DNA from: Celeribacter naphthalenivorans
GTDB taxonomy: Bacteria > Pseudomonadota > Alphaproteobacteria > Rhodobacterales > Rhodobacteraceae
Length of the DNA stretch: 64,000 nucleotides
Direction: 5' to 3'
Assembly (NCBI RefSeq): GCF_020524585.1
Contig: NZ_JAIVLK010000003.1
Location: 62,001-126,000 of the forward strand
Made by a program: the position numbers and the translations under genes. The stretch's first letter is position 1, and each line of letters opens with the position of its first letter. The notes under the pieces are model-generated. The model did no database searches. It was not told where the DNA came from and was given only the letters and a program-made list of their open reading frames with translations. This document shows positions 1 through 9,527 of the stretch, one piece after another.

Positions 1-1
1 G

Positions 2-217
2 CTTTTGGTGTCGCGTCGCGAGCTATCGAAGCTTTGGCAAGCGACGGGGCGCGAGGGCATGACGCTTGTGCCTTTGGTGATGTATTTCAACCATAAGGGC
101 CGGATCAAAATCAAACTCGGCATCGCCAAGGGCAAGAAAACCGTCGACAAACGTCAGACGGAGGCCAAGCGCGACTGGGGTCGCCAGAAACAACGTCTTC
201 TGCGCCACGGCGGTTGA
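2..217 (+). CDS. smpB: SsrA-binding protein SmpB (C-terminal part; start lies outside the window)
   Basis: SmpB binds tmRNA and delivers it to ribosomes stalled on broken mRNA (trans-translation). Only the last 71 residues are present. They show the family's conserved core strand (LVPLVMYF followed by [17 protein letters not shown]) and the basic C-terminal tail with the KRxxxxRDW element that inserts into the empty mRNA channel. The reading frame is open at the left edge, so the gene is cut by the window and not truncated in the genome. No T-rich terminator follows; the next 116 bases are the leader of the sulfurtransferase gene. Confidence 0.95.
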   Translation, partial: LLVSRRELSKLWQATGREGMTLVPLVMYFNHKGRIKIKLGIAKGKKTVDKRQTEAKRDWGRQKQRLLRHGG

Positions 218-251
218 ATTTTCACGTCTCAGTTACTTTATTGCGCCGCAA

Positions 252-297
252 GCCGCATGTGCGGCGGGCGATGCTTGCACGCGCCTTGAGAGAAGGC
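252..297 (+). promoter_or_regulatory. two tandem hairpins in the leader of the sulfurtransferase gene
   Basis: The 116-base gap between smpB and the sulfurtransferase holds two compact inverted repeats. One is GCCGC-ATGT-GCGGC (252-265), with a tetraloop. The other is GCCTT-GAGAG-AAGGC (283-297). Neither is followed by a T-run, so they do not look like intrinsic terminators. They could be a structured 5' leader controlling the downstream sulfur genes or simply GC-rich chance pairing. I cannot assign them to a known riboswitch class. Confidence 0.3.
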
Positions 298-333
298 TAA
301 GGCAGAACCCGAAAGCTCAGCAAAGGTCTGATC

Positions 334-1188
334 ATGCCCTATAGCGATCCCAAAACGCTCGTCTCGACCGACTGGCTCGCCGAGCACCTCAAAGCGCCGG
401 AGCTTCGCCTCATCGACGCCAGTTGGTACATGCCGGCGGAGGAGCGCGATTGTCTCGATGAGTATGAGCGCGAACATATTCCCGGCGCGCGGTTTGTCGA
501 CATCGACGAGGTCGCCGACCTGCGCTCCGATTTGCCGCATATGTTGCCGCCCGTCGAGAAATTCATGTCCCGCATGCGGGCGCTCGGCATTGGCGACGGG
601 CATCAGGTGGTGGTCTATGACAGCTCCGGCATGTTCTCCGCGCCGCGCGTATGGTGGATGTTCAAATATTTCGGTCAGGACAATGTCGCCGTTCTCGATG
701 GCGGTCTGCCGAAATGGAAGGCCGAAGGCCACCCGGTCACCGATCAGCCGCCGACCATTCGCGACCGCCATATGATCACCGAACTGCGCCCCGAACTGGT
801 GCGCGACGTGACGCAGGTTGCGGCCTCGGCCAAGCTGGGCGATCACGTGATCATCGACGCGCGCTCGCGCGAACGCTTCCGGGGTGAGGCGCCTGAGCCG
901 CGTGCCGGTCTGGCCTCCGGTCACATTCCAAATTCCCGAAACGTGCCCTTTGGCGAGGTGTTGAACCCCGATGGCACGATGAAATCCACCGACGAGCTGC
1001 GCGCCGTGTTCGAGGCCGCTGGCGTTGATTTGAACAAACCGGCCATCACCAGCTGTGGGTCAGGGGTGAGTGCTGCAATCTTGGGCCTCGCGCTCACCCG
1101 TCTTGGCGTGCCTTTCGCGCTTTACGACGGATCCTGGGCGGAATGGGGCATGTATGGCGACCTGAAAGTCGCGACTGGAGACGCGTAA
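334..1188 (+). CDS. sseA: 3-mercaptopyruvate sulfurtransferase (two-domain rhodanese)
   Basis: Transfers sulfur from 3-mercaptopyruvate to a thiophilic acceptor through a cysteine persulfide, releasing pyruvate. The 284-residue protein has the usual tandem rhodanese layout: an inactive N-terminal domain (about 8-140, with the LIDASWYMP start) and a catalytic C-terminal domain (about 160-275). The active-site loop is CGSGVSA, with Cys241; this CG[S/T]G[V/I] loop is typical of mercaptopyruvate rather than thiosulfate enzymes. The stop overlaps the next start by one base (TAATG), so it is co-translated with an aminotransferase. That partner could generate its substrate from cysteine (inference). 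Confidence 0.93.
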   Translation: MPYSDPKTLVSTDWLAEHLKAPELRLIDASWYMPAEERDCLDEYEREHIPGARFVDIDEVADLRSDLPHMLPPVEKFMSRMRALGIGDGHQVVVYDSSGMFSAPRVWWMFKYFGQDNVAVLDGGLPKWKAEGHPVTDQPPTIRDRHMITELRPELVRDVTQVAASAKLGDHVIIDARSRERFRGEAPEPRAGLASGHIPNSRNVPFGEVLNPDGTMKSTDELRAVFEAAGVDLNKPAITSCGSGVSAAILGLALTRLGVPFALYDGSWAEWGMYGDLKVATGDA

Positions 1189-2372
1189 TGCTGAGCAATC
1201 TGAAACCGCAACCGGCGGATAAAATCCTCGAACTGATGGCGCTGTATCAAAACGATCCGCGCGACACGAAGATCGACCTGGGCGTTGGCATCTACAAAAA
1301 TGCCGAGGGCGAAACCCCGGTGATGCGCGCGATCAAAGCGGCCGAAAAGCAGCTTTGGGAGGTCGAGACCACCAAGAAATACACCGCGCTCTCCGGCGAT
1401 CCGGCCTTTGGCGCGGCGATGAAGTCCTTGGTTCTGGGCGACAGCGTGGATCACGCCCGTGTGGGCGCGATTGCGACGCCGGGTGGCACGGGGGCTGTGC
1501 GCCAAGCACTTGAGCTGGCAAAACTGGTCGATCCGGAGACCACGATCTGGACCTCGAACCCGACCTGGCCGAACCATGTGTCGATCATCAAATTCATGAA
1601 GCTGAACCACGCCGAATATGCCTATTTCGACGAGGCCTCCTGCACCGTCGATTTCGACGCGATGATGGAGAGCCTCAAGGCGGTGAAAGCCGGTGATGTG
1701 GTTTTGCTGCACGGCTGCTGTCACAACCCGACCGGCGCGAACCTGACGCTGGAGCAATACGGTCTCGTGGCCGATCTGATCGCCGAGAAGGGCGCCACCG
1801 CTCTGGTGGACATCGCCTATCAGGGTTTTGGTGACGGGCTTGAAGAAGACGCGGCGGCGACCCGTCTTTTGGCCTCCAAACTGCCGGAGCTTCTGATCGC
1901 CTCAAGCTGTTCGAAAAACTTCGGCATCTACCGTGAGCGCACCGGCTGCCTCATGGCGATCTCTGAGACCGCCGAGCAGACCCCGGTGACCCAAGGCACG
2001 CTCAACTTTTTGAACCGTCAGAACTATTCCTTCCCGCCGGATCACGGCGCGCGTCTGGTGACGATGATCCTCACCGACGAGGCGCTCAAAGCCGACTGGA
2101 TGGCGGAGCTGGAAGAGGTGCGTCTGGGCATGTTGGGCCTGCGTCAACAGCTCTCCGACGAGTTGAAGCGCCTGACCAATTCGGATCGTTTCGACTTTAT
2201 CGCCCGCCACCGCGGCATGTTCTCCCGCATCGGCGCGACCTCGGAAGAGGTGCTGAAAATCCGCGAGGACTTCGGCATCTATATGGTCGGCGACTCGCGC
2301 ATGAACATCGCCGGGCTGAATGCAGAGACGGTGCCGCTTCTGGCGCAGGCTGTGGCGAAGACCTGCAAATAA
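1188..2372 (+). CDS. aspartate/aromatic amino acid aminotransferase (class I, PLP)
   Basis: A PLP-dependent transaminase of the AspC/TyrB family, 394 residues, close to the usual ~395. Visible landmarks are the substrate-loop region near GVGIYKNAEG, HNPTGANLT, and the Schiff-base lysine in SCSKNFGIYRERTG (Lys243). The start at 1188 is preferred over an in-frame ATG 45 bases upstream because it aligns with the family N-terminus (MLSNLKPQPAD) and overlaps the sulfurtransferase stop. In Rhodobacteraceae such genes are usually called aromatic amino acid transaminases. The coupling to 3-mercaptopyruvate sulfurtransferase suggests cysteine may also be a substrate. A strong terminator follows. Confidence 0.93.
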   Translation: MLSNLKPQPADKILELMALYQNDPRDTKIDLGVGIYKNAEGETPVMRAIKAAEKQLWEVETTKKYTALSGDPAFGAAMKSLVLGDSVDHARVGAIATPGGTGAVRQALELAKLVDPETTIWTSNPTWPNHVSIIKFMKLNHAEYAYFDEASCTVDFDAMMESLKAVKAGDVVLLHGCCHNPTGANLTLEQYGLVADLIAEKGATALVDIAYQGFGDGLEEDAAATRLLASKLPELLIASSCSKNFGIYRERTGCLMAISETAEQTPVTQGTLNFLNRQNYSFPPDHGARLVTMILTDEALKADWMAELEEVRLGMLGLRQQLSDELKRLTNSDRFDFIARHRGMFSRIGATSEEVLKIREDFGIYMVGDSRMNIAGLNAETVPLLAQAVAKTCK

Positions 2373-2394
2373 GCTCTGGCGAAATCTACGGATC

Positions 2395-2421
2395 AAAAGC
2401 GCGCTTCGGCGCGCTTTTTTT
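2395..2421 (+). terminator. intrinsic terminator after the aminotransferase
   Basis: Perfect stem AAAAGCGCGC / GCGCGCTTTT with a TTCG tetraloop followed by a T-run. It ends the sulfurtransferase-aminotransferase unit. Confidence 0.9.
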
Positions 2422-2491
2422 CATGTTAGCCTTTGTGTGTGGCGCCGAGACAGAAGAGCGCGTCACGAAAAGATGACTTTAAAATACATCT

Positions 2492-2501
2492 TATTCGAAT
2501 A
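2492..2501. promoter_or_regulatory. palindrome TATTCGAATA upstream of the rhodanese gene
   Basis: A perfect 10-base palindrome, 36 bases before the rhodanese start, in an AT-rich stretch that probably contains the promoter. Single-domain rhodaneses in this group are often controlled by persulfide-sensing ArsR-type repressors (BigR/SqrR family), whose sites are AT-rich inverted repeats. That link is inference from family knowledge and is not shown here. Confidence 0.3.
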
Positions 2502-2536
2502 TGTCCATTCACAAACAAACCTGCAGAGGAAACGCT

Positions 2537-2917
2537 ATGAAAACCGAAACCGTAGATGGGCTGAGCTTTGAGACATGGACCGTGGATGAGGTGGCAAAAG
2601 CCTTTGACGCCAATGAGATCACGCTGATCGACGTGCGCACGCCGCAGGAATATGCGTTCGAGCATATCCCCGGCGCACTCCTCTTGCCGCTGTCCTTCTT
2701 CTCCGCCGAAAAGCTGCCGTCGCAGGAGGGCAAACGCATCGTGTTCCACTGTGGGTCTGGCGTCCGGTCGGGCAAGGTGGCCGCGGCCTGTGCCGCTGCT
2801 GGCATTCGCCCGGTGGCCCATATGGAAGGCGGCTTTGGCGCCTGGAAAGCCGCGGGCAAGGCCTACACCGGCACCGACATGGCAACCGGTGCACCGAAAT
2901 CCGTGCCTGCCTCCTAA
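2537..2917 (+). CDS. single-domain rhodanese-like sulfurtransferase
   Basis: A 126-residue protein made of one rhodanese domain. It carries the LIDVRTPQEYAFEHIPGA signature and an active-site loop HCGSGVRSG with Cys72, which would carry a persulfide. There is no signal peptide, so it should act in the cytoplasm. The start at 2537 follows a good ribosome-binding site (AGAGGAAA); the longer open frame from 2501 lacks one. It has its own upstream gap and a terminator, so it is monocistronic. It lies directly after the mercaptopyruvate sulfurtransferase unit, giving two sulfurtransferases within 2.6 kb. The physiological sulfur donor and acceptor cannot be told from sequence. Confidence 0.92.
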   Translation: MKTETVDGLSFETWTVDEVAKAFDANEITLIDVRTPQEYAFEHIPGALLLPLSFFSAEKLPSQEGKRIVFHCGSGVRSGKVAAACAAAGIRPVAHMEGGFGAWKAAGKAYTGTDMATGAPKSVPAS

Positions 2918-2925
2918 ATGATCTC

Positions 2926-2949
2926 AAAAGGGCGCCTCAGCGCCCTTTT
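2926..2949. terminator. bidirectional terminator between convergent genes
   Basis: Stem AAAAGGGCGC / GCGCCCTTTT with loop CTCA. Both arms give a T-run in the respective direction, and the last base belongs to the stop codon of the convergent gene on the minus strand. Confidence 0.88.
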
Positions 2950-3707
2950 CAACTCGGGAAAGCCTTGGCCATCTCCCGATCAAACTCGGCCCAACTCACC
3001 GTCGCCTTGTTCCCGGCATAGCCGTGGTAGTGCGATTTGCCCGAAGAGGTCGGCAGACCGGCCCAGATTTTGGCCAGATTGTTCATGAACTGATGCCGGG
3101 TGATCTGCCCCGCACGCAGCTCGTAAATCCCCGCATCCGCCAGCAAGATATTCGCGAGTTGGTCCTGCACCGCCGGGGTGAAAATCACCTCCGGCCCCAG
3201 ATCTAATTCGTTCACAAGACGCCCCAAAGTCGAGGGGATGAATTGATAATAGCCGATGGCGTGCGGCTGGCCCGGCGTGTCGTCGATCCATTTGAAAATC
3301 TCGCCCAGCGACATCTGCGACGGCTTCTTGCCCGGCTTGCGTTTTGCCCCGTGTTGCACGGCGTCATAGCCATCACGCGGACTTTCGGCGCGTCCGATCA
3401 TGGCGCGGATCAGGGCAATATCGGCAGGCGCACGCGACAGGGTGCGAATCTTGGCCCGCGCTTCGGGACGTGGCGGCAGAGGTTCGAAAAAACTGCCCTC
3501 GGCGCGCCCGGCAAAGAGACTTGGCCCCATGGCCGTGGCCCCGCCCAGCGAGGCGTTCACCAAAGGCTGCGGTGCGGTTGCGATAAGCGGCTGGCGTTCC
3601 AAATCCCAGCCCTGCCCACTGGGCCGCAAAAGCGACAAAGGCTCAGCCCCCAGCGCAAAAGGCCAGAGCAAAAGGAGACAAAAAAGACCGCAATTCTTGC
3701 GCAACAT
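2949..3707 (-). CDS. secreted lysozyme/transglycosylase-like protein (lambda endolysin fold)
   Basis: A 252-residue exported protein of the Rhodobacteraceae. Residues 1-21 form a Sec signal peptide (MLRKN, then a Leu-rich core ending in ALGAEP). The C-terminal ~150 residues resemble phage lambda R endolysin (GH104-type lytic transglycosylase). They contain a catalytic-type Glu108 in GRAESPRDGYDAV, then GYYQF, then IWAGLP near the end, in the same order as lambda lysozyme's SEGTDNGRxxxxxHGYD, GRYQL and IWASLP. The likely role is periplasmic peptidoglycan cleavage (inference). The start is placed at an ATG 30 bases inside the longest frame because it begins the signal peptide. No phage genes are nearby. 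Confidence 0.75.
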   Translation of the reverse strand: MLRKNCGLFCLLLLWPFALGAEPLSLLRPSGQGWDLERQPLIATAPQPLVNASLGGATAMGPSLFAGRAEGSFFEPLPPRPEARAKIRTLSRAPADIALIRAMIGRAESPRDGYDAVQHGAKRKPGKKPSQMSLGEIFKWIDDTPGQPHAIGYYQFIPSTLGRLVNELDLGPEVIFTPAVQDQLANILLADAGIYELRAGQITRHQFMNNLAKIWAGLPTSSGKSHYHGYAGNKATVSWAEFDREMAKAFPS

Positions 3708-3783
3708 CGAGACCTCGAGGGTTCTGAAACTCGACATCAGGCATAGGGCGTCATGGTTGAGAAATGGTTTCCAACATAGAAAA

Positions 3784-3809
3784 AGCCCGGGCGATTGCGC
3801 GCCCGGGCT
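3784..3809 (-). terminator. intrinsic terminator after amt
   Basis: Perfect stem AGCCCGGGCG / CGCCCGGGCT with a 6-base loop. Read on the minus strand it is followed by TTTTT, so it ends the glnK-amt transcript. Confidence 0.88.
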
Positions 3810-3834
3810 CAGGATATTCAGACTGAGGAAGGGA

Positions 3835-5172
<1,338 letters not shown>

Positions 5173-5206
5173 AGGTTTCAGTCCCTTTCGTCTCGGGTAA
5201 GCGCGA

Positions 5207-5611
<405 letters not shown>

Positions 5612-5687
5612 TTAGGCGTTTCTTCACAAGCGATGCGACGGCCTGCCGTGAGTCATTTTCAAGCACTTGCGCCTAAAAATTATACAT

Positions 5688-5699
5688 TTTGTGCACAAA
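5688..5699. promoter_or_regulatory. palindrome TTTGTGCACAAA in the glnK/pbp divergent region
   Basis: A perfect 12-base palindrome, about 143 bases upstream of glnK and about 118 bases upstream of the penicillin-binding protein gene, in an AT-rich stretch. It contains the GTGCAC core that also occurs in NtrC sites, but without the spaced half-sites of an NtrC box. The regulator is unknown. Confidence 0.3.
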
Positions 5700-5816
5700 G
5701 ATCAAAAAATAGGCAGAAAAATAAAGAGGTCCGCGCGACTCGTTTCCCCTCAACATTCGCGACCCAACTCATTAAGGTCCTCTGCAATCAAAACCTGGCA
5801 AAAAATCGAGCAAAAC

Positions 5817-8006
5817 ATGACAGGATCCAATGGCGGAAAGCGGAAACTGGTCGCAGATCGGCGCTATCCCAACGGCACGAAAGCCAAGAAGAAGCCGGAA
5901 AAAAAGGCAAAAAAGCCTCTTTTCCGTAAAAAAACCGCTGCGCGCAAACCCAAGCGGGCCTCGACACGCAAACGGTCGTCGAATCCGATCGTGCGTCTGG
6001 TGGGCGGGCTGCTGCGCTGGGTCGGACGGCTGATCTGGCTGGCGTTCTCACGCGGTGCACTGGCCTTTGCCGTCGTTTTGGGCATTGCCGTTTTTTACAT
6101 CTATTCCACCCTGCCGCCCTATTCCGAGCTTCTCGATGGGCGCGCGCGGGGATCGGTCACGCTTCTGGATCGCAACAGCTCGGTCTTTGCCTGGCGTGGG
6201 GAACAATTCGGGGGCCAGATCACCGCAGACACCGTCTCGCCCTACCTCAAGAACGCCATTGTCGCGACCGAGGACAAACGCTTTTATCGCCACTTCGGCG
6301 TCTCGCCACGCGGTGTCGCCTCTGCGGTGAGGATCAACCTCTCCGAGGGGCGTGGCCCGCTGTCCGGCCATGGCGGCTCGACGCTGACGCAACAGACGGC
6401 GAAACTCCTGTGTCTTGGCGTGCCCTACGACCCTGAACAGTGGAAGAACCAGACGGAATACGAGGCCGATTGCCGCGAAGGCTCGATCGCACGCAAAGCC
6501 AAAGAGGCCGTCTACGCCATGGCGATGGAGGCCCGGTATTCCAAGGATGAGATTCTTTCGATCTACATGAACCGCGCCTATCTCGGCTCTGGTGCGAATG
6601 GGTTCGAGGCAGCCGCACAGCGCTATTTCGGCAAATCCGCCGCCGAGGTGACCATCGCCGAATCCGCCATGCTCGCCGGTCTTTTGACCGCGCCGACCCG
6701 CTATGCGCCGACGAACAATCTGGAACGTTCGCAAGAGCGTGCAGGCATCGTTTTGCTCCTGATGAACCAACAGGGCTACATCACGGACGAGGAACGCGCC
6801 TATGCGAAATCGCACCCCGCCGAGCTGTCCGAGACCGCCGAGAAGCGCGCGGGCGGCTATTTCGCCGATTGGGTGATGGGCGCGGGGCCGGATTTCCTGA
6901 CCCGCGACACGACCGAGGACGTGGTGATCGAAACCACCTTTGATCAGCGCATCCAAAGCGCCGCCGAAGAGGCGCTGACCTGGATTTTCGAGAACAAGGT
7001 GCGCGAAGGTTCCGAGGCACAGGCCGCCATCGTGGTGATGTCCGCCGACGGCGCTGTCCGTGCGATGGTGGGCGGGCGCAAGCTCAAGGTCTCGGGCGCC
7101 TTCAACCGTGCGACACAGGCGAAACGTCAGCCGGGGTCGTCGTTCAAACCCTTCGTCTATGCGACAGCTCTCGACATGGGCTGGTCCTATGACGATCCGA
7201 TCATGGACGAACCGATCACGATCAACGTCCCAGGCTCCGGGCCCTATTCACCGCAGAACTATGATCGCAAATTCCATGGTCTCGTGACCGTCACGGACGC
7301 GCTCAAACACAGCTACAACATCCCGGCGGTCGAGCTGGCGATGGATGCGGGGCTTGAGAACGTGCGCACCGTGGCCTCGACGTTCGGCATCGAGAGCGAC
7401 CTTGCACAGGGGCCTGCGCTGGCGCTTGGCGTCTCGGAAACCACGCTTTTGGAGATGACCGGCGCCTACGCGGGCATCCTCAACGGTGGCTCGTCGGTGA
7501 CGCCCTACGGCTTGAAATCCCTGCGTCTCAAAGGCGACAACACAGCCCTGATGGGGCAAGAAGGCGGGCTTGGCGAACGTGTCATCACGCCGGACAGCGC
7601 ACAGCAGCTCATCTATATGATGTATAATGCCGTTCAGTCGGGCACCGGCGCGCGGGCACAAATCCCGGGTGTCGAAGTGGCGGGCAAGACCGGCACAACG
7701 CAGGCGGCGCGCGACGCCTGGTTCATGGGCTTCACGGCGGATTACGTCGCGGGCGTCTGGATGGGCTACGACGACAACTCGCCCCTGACCGGCGTGACCG
7801 GTGGCGGTCTTCCGGCCGAAATTTGGCAGCGGACCATGGCGCAGGTACAAGACGGCCTCGAGCCGAAACCCCTGCCGATGATCCGCCCCGCCAGCCCGCC
7901 GACCGTGCAGCGCGCCCAGCCCAGCGGCAACGGTCAGCGCAGCAATGACAAGGCCGACAATGTGTTGATCGACCTGTTGGGGGCGATTTTCGGCAATGGC
8001 AACTGA
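5817..8006 (+). CDS. bifunctional penicillin-binding protein, PBP1A family (transglycosylase-transpeptidase)
   Basis: Polymerises and cross-links peptidoglycan in the periplasm. The 729-residue protein has a strongly basic cytoplasmic tail rich in Lys/Arg (1-55), one transmembrane helix (about 70-100), a GT51 transglycosylase domain (about 120-310, with VATEDKRFYRHFG and GGSTLTQQTAKLL), and a transpeptidase domain. The transpeptidase has the SSFK motif (nucleophile Ser441, Lys444), the SYN-type motif in HSYNIPAVELA, and the KTG triad at 624-626 (KTGTTQAARDAWFMGF). The start at 5817 begins the basic tail; the open frame upstream has no ribosome site. The C-terminus is Pro-rich, then short. Confidence 0.93.
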   Translation: MTGSNGGKRKLVADRRYPNGTKAKKKPEKKAKKPLFRKKTAARKPKRASTRKRSSNPIVRLVGGLLRWVGRLIWLAFSRGALAFAVVLGIAVFYIYSTLPPYSELLDGRARGSVTLLDRNSSVFAWRGEQFGGQITADTVSPYLKNAIVATEDKRFYRHFGVSPRGVASAVRINLSEGRGPLSGHGGSTLTQQTAKLLCLGVPYDPEQWKNQTEYEADCREGSIARKAKEAVYAMAMEARYSKDEILSIYMNRAYLGSGANGFEAAAQRYFGKSAAEVTIAESAMLAGLLTAPTRYAPTNNLERSQERAGIVLLLMNQQGYITDEERAYAKSHPAELSETAEKRAGGYFADWVMGAGPDFLTRDTTEDVVIETTFDQRIQSAAEEALTWIFENKVREGSEAQAAIVVMSADGAVRAMVGGRKLKVSGAFNRATQAKRQPGSSFKPFVYATALDMGWSYDDPIMDEPITINVPGSGPYSPQNYDRKFHGLVTVTDALKHSYNIPAVELAMDAGLENVRTVASTFGIESDLAQGPALALGVSETTLLEMTGAYAGILNGGSSVTPYGLKSLRLKGDNTALMGQEGGLGERVITPDSAQQLIYMMYNAVQSGTGARAQIPGVEVAGKTGTTQAARDAWFMGFTADYVAGVWMGYDDNSPLTGVTGGGLPAEIWQRTMAQVQDGLEPKPLPMIRPASPPTVQRAQPSGNGQRSNDKADNVLIDLLGAIFGNGN

Positions 8007-8016
8007 GGGTGGGGCG

Positions 8017-8792
8017 ATGGACAGGTCTGACTGCGACGTGTCCATCGCCCCGGTCAGCCAGGCGACGGCGGCGCGGTTCACCGACCTCTATTTTCGCCGC
8101 CCCTTTCTGATCTTCATCCGCAGCGGATCAAAGGTCGTCACCTGTCCCCTGCATGGCGAGATCGAGGGGCGCGAAGGCGATGTGATGATCTTTCCGCCCG
8201 GCGTCGTTTTGACGATGGAGAACCGCCCGCTGGCGGATCGGCACTATCAGGCGGAGGGGGTGAATTTCTCTGATGATCTGATCGCAGAGGTTTTCACGCA
8301 GACCCCGGTCATACAACGCAAGGCGGGCATCCAGCTTCTGCGCGCCGCCTCGCATCGGCCAGAGGCCGTGTTGCGGCTTTTGAAAGAGACGCTCGCCACC
8401 ACCAACCTGCCGCCCGAAATCCCCAGGCATCGCCTCATGGAGCCGCTGATTTGGCTGAAACACCAAGGTGTCGTGCTGCCGCTTTTGGGCGAGGACACGC
8501 CGCACGCACGGGTGCGCGAGTTGATTGAGCGCGATCTGAGCCACGACTGGCGCGCGATCTGGGCATGTCGGAGGCGACGCTGCGCCGCTGGCTGGCCAAA
8601 TCCGGGCATGGGTTTTCAGGCATCCTGCTGAACACCCGGCTGGAGCGCGGGCTGGGATTGCTTCAGACCACAGGCCAGCCGATCTCCGAGATCGCGCTGG
8701 ATTGTGGTTTCAAAACGCCCTCGCATTTTTCCGATGCTTTCAAGAAACGCTTTGGCATCCCGCCGAAATCCATCCGAACGGTCGAAGCCTGA
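8017..8792 (+). pseudogene. AraC-family transcriptional regulator disrupted by a frameshift
   Basis: Two overlapping reading frames together encode one AraC-type regulator of about 258 residues. The first frame (8017 to the shift near 8557) gives the N-terminal sensor domain, with DRSDCDVSIAP and later EGDVMIFPPGVVLTMENRP. The second gives the helix-turn-helix domain (GMSEATLRRWLAKSGHGFSG, then LDCGFKTPSHFSDAFKKRFG). The frames fit if one base is missing near 8557 (reading CGC GCG .AT CTG GGC ATG). The ATG at 8017 has a GGTGGGG ribosome site. This could be a real pseudogene or a sequencing error; the flanking codons show no other decay. Its likely target is the PEBP gene 93 bases downstream. 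Confidence 0.8.
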
Positions 8793-8884
8793 TCGTTTGC
8801 CGATAGTTTTTGCCCGACCACCGGAAGCGGGCCTGCTCTCCCGCGCCTAAAGTCATCCCATCACTGATTTGAAAAGGATGACAC

Positions 8885-9466
8885 ATGTCTTTCACCCTCC
8901 CCTTCATGCGGGCCTGCACGCGGGCTTGCACGGCGGCCCTCTCCGCCCTCACCCTGAGCGTCACCCTCTCTGGCGCCCTCGCCGCCGAAGAGTTTCAACT
9001 GACCAGCCAAAGCATGGCCGAGGGCGTGCAATTGAGCACCGCGCAGGTGTTCGAGGGCTTCGGCTGCACCGGCGGCAATCGGTCTCCCGATCTCGCTTGG
9101 TCCGGTCTGCCAGAAGGCACTGAAAGCCTGGCACTCACCGCTTATGATCCGGACGCGCCGACCGGCTCGGGCTGGTGGCACTGGGGCGTCGTGAACATTC
9201 CGATGGAGACGACGGAGGTGCCCGCCGGCGCCAGCGGCACGGATGCGATGCCCGAAGGCGCGCTGGAACTGCGCAATGATTATGGCAGCCCGGGCTTTGG
9301 CGGCGCCTGCCCGCCGCCGGGCGAGGTTCATCGCTATATCTTCACGCTGCATGCGCTGTCGGCAAAGCTCGATCTGCCGGAAGGGGTCACCAACGCCATC
9401 GCAGGCTATATGATCAACAGCCAGACCATCGCGACCGCGAAACTGACAGCGGTCTACACGCGCTAA
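8885..9466 (+). CDS. periplasmic YbhB/YbcL-family (PEBP-like) protein
   Basis: A 193-residue member of the phosphatidylethanolamine-binding-protein fold family. Residues 1-33 are a signal peptide ending in SGALAAE, so it is exported. The mature part carries the family core: GGNRSPDLAWSGLPEGT, the ligand-site DPDAPTGSGWWHWGVVNIP, and GACPPPGEVHRYIFTLHAL. The family's bacterial function is poorly known; proposed roles include kinase or protease inhibition and small-ligand binding. It begins after a strong AAAAGGATG ribosome site and ends at a terminator. The broken AraC gene just upstream in the same direction may once have controlled it. Confidence 0.88.
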   Translation: MSFTLPFMRACTRACTAALSALTLSVTLSGALAAEEFQLTSQSMAEGVQLSTAQVFEGFGCTGGNRSPDLAWSGLPEGTESLALTAYDPDAPTGSGWWHWGVVNIPMETTEVPAGASGTDAMPEGALELRNDYGSPGFGGACPPPGEVHRYIFTLHALSAKLDLPEGVTNAIAGYMINSQTIATAKLTAVYTR

Positions 9467-9473
9467 AGCACGA

Positions 9474-9503
9474 AAAAGGGCTGCGGTTCGATCCGCAGCC
9501 CTT
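9474..9503. terminator. bidirectional terminator between the PEBP gene and mlaC
   Basis: Stem AAGGGCTGCGG / CCGCAGCCCTT with a 6-base loop and an A-run on the left arm. It can serve both convergent transcripts. Confidence 0.85.
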
Positions 9504-9527
9504 CCATCGTTCAAATGCGTGAGCCGC

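Noticed and set aside
2949-3707. Prophage or lysis cassette
   Set aside because: Only the lysozyme-like fold is present; no holin, spanin, integrase or structural genes flank it.
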